Shown: piece by piece, positions 5,492 to 9,705 of the stretch
Layout of the letters: each line of letters opens with the position of its first letter
How positions within the stretch are numbered: the stretch's first letter is position 1
NCBI GenBank assembly: GCA_015661935.1
Contig: DQVD01000326.1
Span: 1-9,705 of the forward strand
DNA from: Desulfocapsa sulfexigens
GTDB lineage: Bacteria; Desulfobacterota; Desulfobulbia; Desulfobulbales; Desulfocapsaceae
Length of the DNA: 9,705 nt
Reading direction: 5' to 3'
Notes under the pieces: model-generated
Databases searched by the model: none
Seen by the model: the letters and a program-made list of their open reading frames with translations, nothing else
Told to the model about the DNA's origin: nothing
Translations under genes and position numbers: made by a program

Positions 5492-6097
5492 GTGCGCAAG
5501 GTAAAGGATTTCTATTATAAAAAAGCTAAAAAGGACAAATATCCGGCGAGATCCGTCTATAAACTTGAAGAGGCTTTACAAAAACACAAGTTTATTCGTC
5601 GCGGCGATTCGGTTTTGGATCTTGGCTGTTGTCCCGGGAGCTGGTCTCTGTACGCCTCCGAAGTGGTTGGCCCCAAGGGGATTGTGGTGGGAGTCGATTT
5701 GCAGGAGGTGGAGGCATCCCCTCGAGCCGGTGGGTCTGAAATTATCTGGCTCAGGAAGAATATTATGAAACCGGAGCTGATACTAGAGCTTCGAAAAATA
5801 AGGCCGGCTTTCAGAGTAGTTATTGCAGATCTGGCACCTCGTACCACAGGAAATCGCTTTGCGGATCATCAACGGTCCATGGTTCTTGTGCGGCAGACCC
5901 TGGCACTTGCGTCAGAGCTCCTGCTTCCTAATGGAAATTATTACTGCAAGGCCTTTCAGGGTGAAGATTATCCGGACTTTGTAAAGGAAGTTGGCGAGCA
6001 GTTTCAAAAGGTAAAGACAATTAAACCCAAAAGTTCCCGGGTGGAAAGCCGTGAGGTTTTTGTGCTTGGGATGGGCTTTCGTAAGAAGAAATTTTAA
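5492..6097 (+). CDS. rlmE: 23S rRNA (uridine-2'-O)-methyltransferase RlmE (FtsJ/RrmJ)
   Basis: The 201-aa SAM-dependent Rossmann-fold enzyme 2'-O-methylates the A-loop uridine (E. coli U2552) late in 50S assembly. The SAM motif is LDLGCCPGSWS (42-52), a variant of the usual DLGAAPGGWS with CC in place of AA, followed by VDL (68-70). The K-D-K-E catalytic tetrad of the family is complete: K24 (RSVYKL), D113 (IADLAP), K153 (YCKAFQGED) and E188 (SREVFVLG). The start is GTG 5492; no ATG lies at a sensible position and the protein then has normal family length. The RBS is weak (GAG at 5484-5486). It lies 94 bp after the nucleotidyltransferase and 21 bp before yebC in the same direction. Confidence 0.93.
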   Translation: MRKVKDFYYKKAKKDKYPARSVYKLEEALQKHKFIRRGDSVLDLGCCPGSWSLYASEVVGPKGIVVGVDLQEVEASPRAGGSEIIWLRKNIMKPELILELRKIRPAFRVVIADLAPRTTGNRFADHQRSMVLVRQTLALASELLLPNGNYYCKAFQGEDYPDFVKEVGEQFQKVKTIKPKSSRVESREVFVLGMGFRKKKF

Positions 6098-6118
6098 CAG
6101 GATAAAAAGGATTCGACT

Positions 6119-6868
6119 ATGTCAGGACATTCCAAATGGGCTAATATTAAGCACAAAAAAGGGGCAGCTGATGCCAAACGTGGAAAGATTTTTACTCGTC
6201 TCATTAAAGAGATCACAGTGGCCGCAGGAATGGGTGGTGGTGATCCTGACGGGAATCCACGGCTTCGCAGTGCAATTGCCACGGCCCGCTCGGAAAATAT
6301 GCCAAAAGACAATATCACCCGTGCCATAAAAAAAGGAACCGGTGAGATTGAGGGCGAAATTTACGATGAGATCCTCTACGAAGGATATGGTCCCGGTGGA
6401 GTTGCTGTTCTTGTTGAATGCATGACTGATAACCGGAATCGAACAGTTGCTGATATTCGTCATTATTTTGCAAAAAGTGGTGGAAATCTGGGCGAGTCCG
6501 GTTGTGTTGCCTATATGTTTGATAAAAAAGGCATGATACTGGTGGATAAATCAGGCATCACTGAAGAAGAACTAATGGATCTTGCCATTGATGCAGGTGC
6601 AGACGATGTTGTGGAAGAGGGAGAACAGTTTCAGGTAGTTACTGCTCCAGAAGATTTTGATGCGGTGCGTGAGGGCCTGGAAAAAGCTGGAGTTACTTTT
6701 ACGGAGGCATCCCTTACCATGGTTCCTCAGACCATTATTGAAGTGACTGAAGAAAAACCGGCAAAAGCTCTGCTGAAACTACTCGACAGCATCGAGGGGC
6801 ATGATGATGTGCAGAAAGTTCATGCCAATTTTGATATCGATGACGAACTTATGGAACAGTTATCCTAG
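6119..6868 (+). CDS. yebC: YebC/PmpR family protein
   Basis: The 249-aa product starts with the family signature [20 protein letters not shown], followed by [12 protein letters not shown] and the [14 protein letters not shown] stretch. Next come the middle motif [23 protein letters not shown] and [15 protein letters not shown], then an acidic C-terminal domain. Length and all three domains are normal. The family was described as DNA-binding transcriptional regulators, including of neighbouring ruv genes and quorum-sensing genes. More recent work links YebC proteins to ribosome function on proline-rich stretches, so the role should be left open. ATG 6119 has AAGGA (6107-6111) with a 7-nt spacer. 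ruvC begins 14 nt after its stop, a widespread arrangement. Confidence 0.95.
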   Translation: MSGHSKWANIKHKKGAADAKRGKIFTRLIKEITVAAGMGGGDPDGNPRLRSAIATARSENMPKDNITRAIKKGTGEIEGEIYDEILYEGYGPGGVAVLVECMTDNRNRTVADIRHYFAKSGGNLGESGCVAYMFDKKGMILVDKSGITEEELMDLAIDAGADDVVEEGEQFQVVTAPEDFDAVREGLEKAGVTFTEASLTMVPQTIIEVTEEKPAKALLKLLDSIEGHDDVQKVHANFDIDDELMEQLS

Positions 6869-6882
6869 CTAGTATTCCCCGT

Positions 6883-7356
6883 GTGCAGCGCATTTTAGGG
6901 ATTGATCCCGGTTCGCGAATCACCGGTTATGGCATTGTTGATGCCGGATACGGGAAAGTCACTTTCGTGTCCTGCGGTGTGATTAAAACCACAACCGGTT
7001 TTCCTCTGGCAAATCGTCTCAATGAAATATTTGAGGGAATCAACGAAGTTATCCAGCTTCATAATCCTGAAGTCGCAGCTGTTGAAGATGTGTTTATGTC
7101 CACCAATGCGGGTTCTGCTTTAAAACTTGGACAGGCAAGAGGGGCTGCAGTGGTTGCTGCTATGCAGAATGGCCTTGGAGTGACTGACTACAGTGCAAAA
7201 AAAGTCAAACGGGCCGTGGTTGGTTACGGACAGGCTGAAAAAGGGCAGATACAGCGTATGATTAAGGTGCTGCTTGGTCTGTCAGCAGAGCCAAGTAGTG
7301 ATGCCGCAGATGCGTTAGCGGTGGCTATCTGTCATGCTAATCATCAAAGTCTGTAA
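6883..7356 (+). CDS. ruvC: crossover junction endodeoxyribonuclease RuvC
   Basis: The 157-aa RNase H-fold resolvase acts as a dimer to nick Holliday junctions symmetrically. The four acidic metal ligands are all present: D8 (LGIDPGSRITGYG), E68 (AAVEDVF), D140 and D143 (SSDAADALAVAI). The family's STNAGSALKLGQARG stretch (73-87) follows E68. The start is GTG 6883, which gives MQRILGIDPG, the expected N-terminus; the GTG two bases earlier is out of frame. No Shine-Dalgarno is visible, so translation may depend on coupling to yebC, which ends 14 nt upstream. A 57-bp gap precedes ruvA. Confidence 0.96.
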   Translation: MQRILGIDPGSRITGYGIVDAGYGKVTFVSCGVIKTTTGFPLANRLNEIFEGINEVIQLHNPEVAAVEDVFMSTNAGSALKLGQARGAAVVAAMQNGLGVTDYSAKKVKRAVVGYGQAEKGQIQRMIKVLLGLSAEPSSDAADALAVAICHANHQSL

Positions 7357-7413
7357 TTTCTTTCCGAATCCTTATCGCAAACCCGGAACCTTAAACTCTA
7401 TACCGGATATATA

Positions 7414-8034
7414 ATGATCGCATCACTCACAGGAAAAGTTCAATATATCGCTTCAGACAGATGTGTTATCAATGTGAACGGTGTCGGCTATGAAGTCTTT
7501 TTATCCACCGAAGGCTTGTCGCGGCTCCCGGAAAAAGATGAAAATATATTTCTTCATATTCACACCAATGTGCGGGAAGATGCAATTGTTCTATTTGGCT
7601 TTGGTGAACGTGTGGAGAAAGAGATGTTTCTTACCTTGAAAACAGTCTCGGGGATCGGCCCGAAACTTGCCTTGGCGATCCTTTCCGGAATGCAGGTGGA
7701 CAGTTTAAGTCAGGCGATCGTAGCGGGAGATATCAAGGGGCTTACCGCTATTTCCGGCGTGGGTAAAAAGACTGCAGAGCGACTTTGTGTGGAACTGAAA
7801 GATAAGGTGGGAGATTTCCAGTCTGCAGCGTCGCAAACGGCAACGTCCACCATTGGAATAAGCGGTGGAAGCACAGCTTCAGGTGATGCACTGTCGGCCC
7901 TTGTTAATCTTGGTTATCCAGACATTGCAGCCCGCGAAGCACTTGCCAGTGTAAAGAAGCAGCTTGGCGATGAGATATTTACAGAAATGAAAGTTGAAGA
8001 ACTTATTCGAGAAGGACTGCGGACACTTGCATGA
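7414..8034 (+). CDS. ruvA: Holliday junction branch migration protein RuvA
   Basis: The 206-aa subunit forms the tetramer that binds four-way junctions and loads RuvB. The OB-fold domain I (about 1-64) starts MIASLTGKV and contains [14 protein letters not shown]. Domain II has two helix-hairpin-helix motifs, VSGIGPKLA (78-86) and [12 protein letters not shown] (113-124), that contact the DNA backbone. After a flexible Ser/Thr/Ala/Gly-rich linker (about 135-157), domain III ([19 protein letters not shown] to the end) binds RuvB. ATG 7414 has CCGGA at 7403-7407. Its TGA stop overlaps the ruvB start as ATGA (8031-8034), so the two are translationally coupled. Confidence 0.97.
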   Translation: MIASLTGKVQYIASDRCVINVNGVGYEVFLSTEGLSRLPEKDENIFLHIHTNVREDAIVLFGFGERVEKEMFLTLKTVSGIGPKLALAILSGMQVDSLSQAIVAGDIKGLTAISGVGKKTAERLCVELKDKVGDFQSAASQTATSTIGISGGSTASGDALSALVNLGYPDIAAREALASVKKQLGDEIFTEMKVEELIREGLRTLA

Positions 8035-9095
8035 ACGTTGAAGAGGAAATTAAGGCAAACAGCAGGCTTGTTGCTCCCGAACCTGTAAGAGATGAACTGG
8101 CGCGTCCGGATCATGCTTTGCGGCCCAAAAGTCTGGAAGAATATGTCGGGCAGGAGCACTTGTGCAAAAGCCTTGATATTTTTATCCGTGCCGCAAAGGC
8201 GCGGGGAGAAGCACTTGACCATGTCCTTTTTCATGGCTATCCAGGCCTTGGAAAAACTACGCTTTCCCATATCATTGCCAATGAAATGGGTGCTGGGATT
8301 AAGGAGACATCCGGACCTGTTATTGAACGTCAGGGAGATCTGGCCGCTATTCTTACCAGCCTTCAGGAAGGTGATGTTCTGTTTATTGACGAAATTCATC
8401 GTTTGAATCATGCGGTAGAAGAAATTTTATATCCGGCCATGGAGGATTTCCAGCTGGATTTGATTATTGGGCAGGGGCCGGGGGCACGGTCTGTAAAGAT
8501 GGATCTGCCACGGTTTACTCTTGTTGGAGCAACCACCCGTACCGGATTGCTGACTCCACCGCTACGTGATCGTTTCGGGGTAATTCTTCGTCTGGAGCTT
8601 TATGAACCAGAGGAATTAGTGCGCATTATTGAGCGTTCTGCAGTAATTCTTGGAATGCAGGTGGATGCAGAAGGCGCGCTTGAACTTGGTCGTAGATCCC
8701 GTGGAACACCACGTATTGCCAACAGGTTGTTAAGAAGAGTACGAGACTTTGCCGAGGTTGGAAACCATCCAACGGTCACCAGAAAAGTGGCAGATGAGGC
8801 GCTTCAATTACTCAATGTTGATCGCTTCGGGCTCGATGACATGGATAGAAGGATCATGCTTTCCATAATCGATAAATTTCAAGGTGGTCCCATAGGTCTT
8901 GACACATTGGCCACTGTGGTCTGTGAAGAAAAAAATACGCTGGAAGATGTGTATGAACCATTTCTGATTCAATCCGGATTCCTGACAAGAACACCACGCG
9001 GGCGAATGGCCACCATGAATGCCTATGAACACTTTGGCAGGCCTTTGCCAAATAGCATGAAACGCCAACCTACTCTGTTTGACCAGGGAGAATAA
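8031..9095 (+). CDS. ruvB: Holliday junction branch migration ATPase RuvB
   Basis: The 354-aa AAA+ hexameric motor pulls DNA through the RuvA-junction complex. Walker A is GYPGLGKTT (69-77), Walker B FIDEIH (118-123), sensor 1 GATTR (166-170), the arginine-finger segment PPLRDRFG (176-183) and sensor 2 GTPR (225-228). The C-terminal winged helix carries [10 protein letters not shown]. The usual Walker A is GPPGLGKTT, so a tyrosine replaces the first proline here, a substitution that leaves the phosphate-binding residues intact. The N-terminus ([28 protein letters not shown]) is typical. The start overlaps the ruvA stop, with GGA at 8021-8023. Confidence 0.97.
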   Translation: MNVEEEIKANSRLVAPEPVRDELARPDHALRPKSLEEYVGQEHLCKSLDIFIRAAKARGEALDHVLFHGYPGLGKTTLSHIIANEMGAGIKETSGPVIERQGDLAAILTSLQEGDVLFIDEIHRLNHAVEEILYPAMEDFQLDLIIGQGPGARSVKMDLPRFTLVGATTRTGLLTPPLRDRFGVILRLELYEPEELVRIIERSAVILGMQVDAEGALELGRRSRGTPRIANRLLRRVRDFAEVGNHPTVTRKVADEALQLLNVDRFGLDDMDRRIMLSIIDKFQGGPIGLDTLATVVCEEKNTLEDVYEPFLIQSGFLTRTPRGRMATMNAYEHFGRPLPNSMKRQPTLFDQGE

Positions 9096-9098
9096 GTT

Positions 9099-9705
9099 AT
9101 GCAAAAACGTAAAACAGTAGCGGGAATTAAAGGCATGAAAAAAGCGGGTGAAAAAATTACCATGCTTACAGCGTACGATGCTGCCATGGCTGCCATGTTG
9201 ACAGAAGCTGATGTTGATCTGTTACTGGTGGGAGACTCTTTAGGGATGGTGGTACTGGGCTATGATTCAACGGTTCCCGTGACCATGGATGAGATGATCC
9301 ATCATGCCTCTGCTGTGCGACGCGGTGCGCCTGCTGCCTTTGTTGTTGGAGACATGCCCTTTGGCTCGTATCAGAGCGGAAAACGTGATGCTATATTGAA
9401 TGGTGGTCGTTTTTTGAAGGAAGCGGGTTGTGACGCTGTAAAACTTGAAGGCGGCCTGGAGGTTTGCGATACCGTAACTGCTCTTGTTCAAGCGGGTATC
9501 TCAGTTGTCGGTCATATTGGCCTGACACCTCAAACTGCAACTCAGCTGGGTGGATATAAGGTACAGGGGCGTGATATTGAGTCTGCGCAGAAATTGGTGG
9601 AAGAGGCAAAGGCTCTGGAGAAAGCAGGAGCATTTGCACTTGTACTCGAATGTATCCCCGATGAATTGGGCCGGATTCTGACTGAAGAGATTGCCATCCC
9701 AACCA
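9099..9705 (+). CDS. panB: 3-methyl-2-oxobutanoate hydroxymethyltransferase PanB (3' end beyond window)
   Basis: The 202 codons present cover most of the TIM-barrel enzyme that transfers a hydroxymethyl group from 5,10-methylene-THF to 2-oxoisovalerate, giving ketopantoate in pantothenate/CoA synthesis. Metal ligands are visible: D46 (LLVGDSLGM), D85 (VGDMPFGSY) and E117 (KLEGG). Also seen are GHIGLTPQ (138-145) and the catalytic E184 (LECIP). ATG 9099 is 3 nt after the ruvB stop with GGGAG (9086-9090) at 8-nt spacing, so it is almost surely co-transcribed with ruvB although its job is unrelated. The window edge cuts the gene; no panC is visible. Confidence 0.96.
   Translation, partial: MQKRKTVAGIKGMKKAGEKITMLTAYDAAMAAMLTEADVDLLLVGDSLGMVVLGYDSTVPVTMDEMIHHASAVRRGAPAAFVVGDMPFGSYQSGKRDAILNGGRFLKEAGCDAVKLEGGLEVCDTVTALVQAGISVVGHIGLTPQTATQLGGYKVQGRDIESAQKLVEEAKALEKAGAFALVLECIPDELGRILTEEIAIPT

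Noticed and set aside
7914..8411. 165-codon minus-strand ORF across the ruvA/ruvB junction
   Set aside because: It is antisense to two well-conserved genes in all its length and shows no recognisable protein family; the other long minus-strand frames in 3916-9705 are rejected for the same reason.

Overview
The window is a stretch of bacterial chromosome of moderate GC content. It carries mostly conserved housekeeping genes, with a small mobile-element-like cassette at the left and a cluster of mobile repeat relics in the middle. The gene order (yebC-ruvC-ruvA-ruvB followed by panB, with rlmE upstream) and the protein sequences resemble sulfate-reducing or sulfur-disproportionating Desulfobacterota, perhaps Desulfobulbales. 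That assignment is inferred from general familiarity with such proteins; no search was run.

Positions 1-1200 are the accessory part. Two copies of a 26-bp direct repeat (1-26, 109-134) lie in AT-rich non-coding DNA. They are followed by a roughly 1-kb cassette bounded by a 69-bp inverted repeat (210-278 and 1114-1182, one mismatch), which continues imperfectly outward to about 194 and 1197. Inside it are a possible 47-codon ORF with a good ribosome binding site (320-463), two mutually exclusive RNA hairpins (371-408), and a 234-aa serine-recombinase-like protein (435-1139). That protein keeps the DNA-binding half but has lost the catalytic serine and arginines. The last codons and the stop codon of its gene lie inside the right repeat arm.

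Positions 1266-3642 hold a sugar-1-phosphate nucleotidyltransferase on the plus strand. Convergent to it is a two-gene minus-strand unit in which a thioredoxin-like protein with a CITC motif lies 1 nt upstream of a tRNA-dihydrouridine synthase. The 273-bp gap at 3643-3915 carries a 104-bp REP-type double palindrome and, immediately next to it, a sequence resembling one end of the left cassette.

Positions 3916-9705 are all plus strand: a tRNA nucleotidyltransferase/poly(A) polymerase with an HD domain, RlmE (23S rRNA 2'-O-methyltransferase), a YebC-family protein, the complete Holliday-junction machinery RuvC, RuvA and RuvB, and the first 202 codons of PanB (pantothenate synthesis), cut by the window edge. 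RuvA and RuvB bind and branch-migrate Holliday junctions and RuvC cleaves them. ruvA and ruvB overlap by ATGA, and panB follows ruvB by 3 nt, so these at least are probably co-transcribed. The tRNA/rRNA theme (Dus, nucleotidyltransferase, RlmE) is a loose functional grouping rather than a demonstrated pathway cluster.
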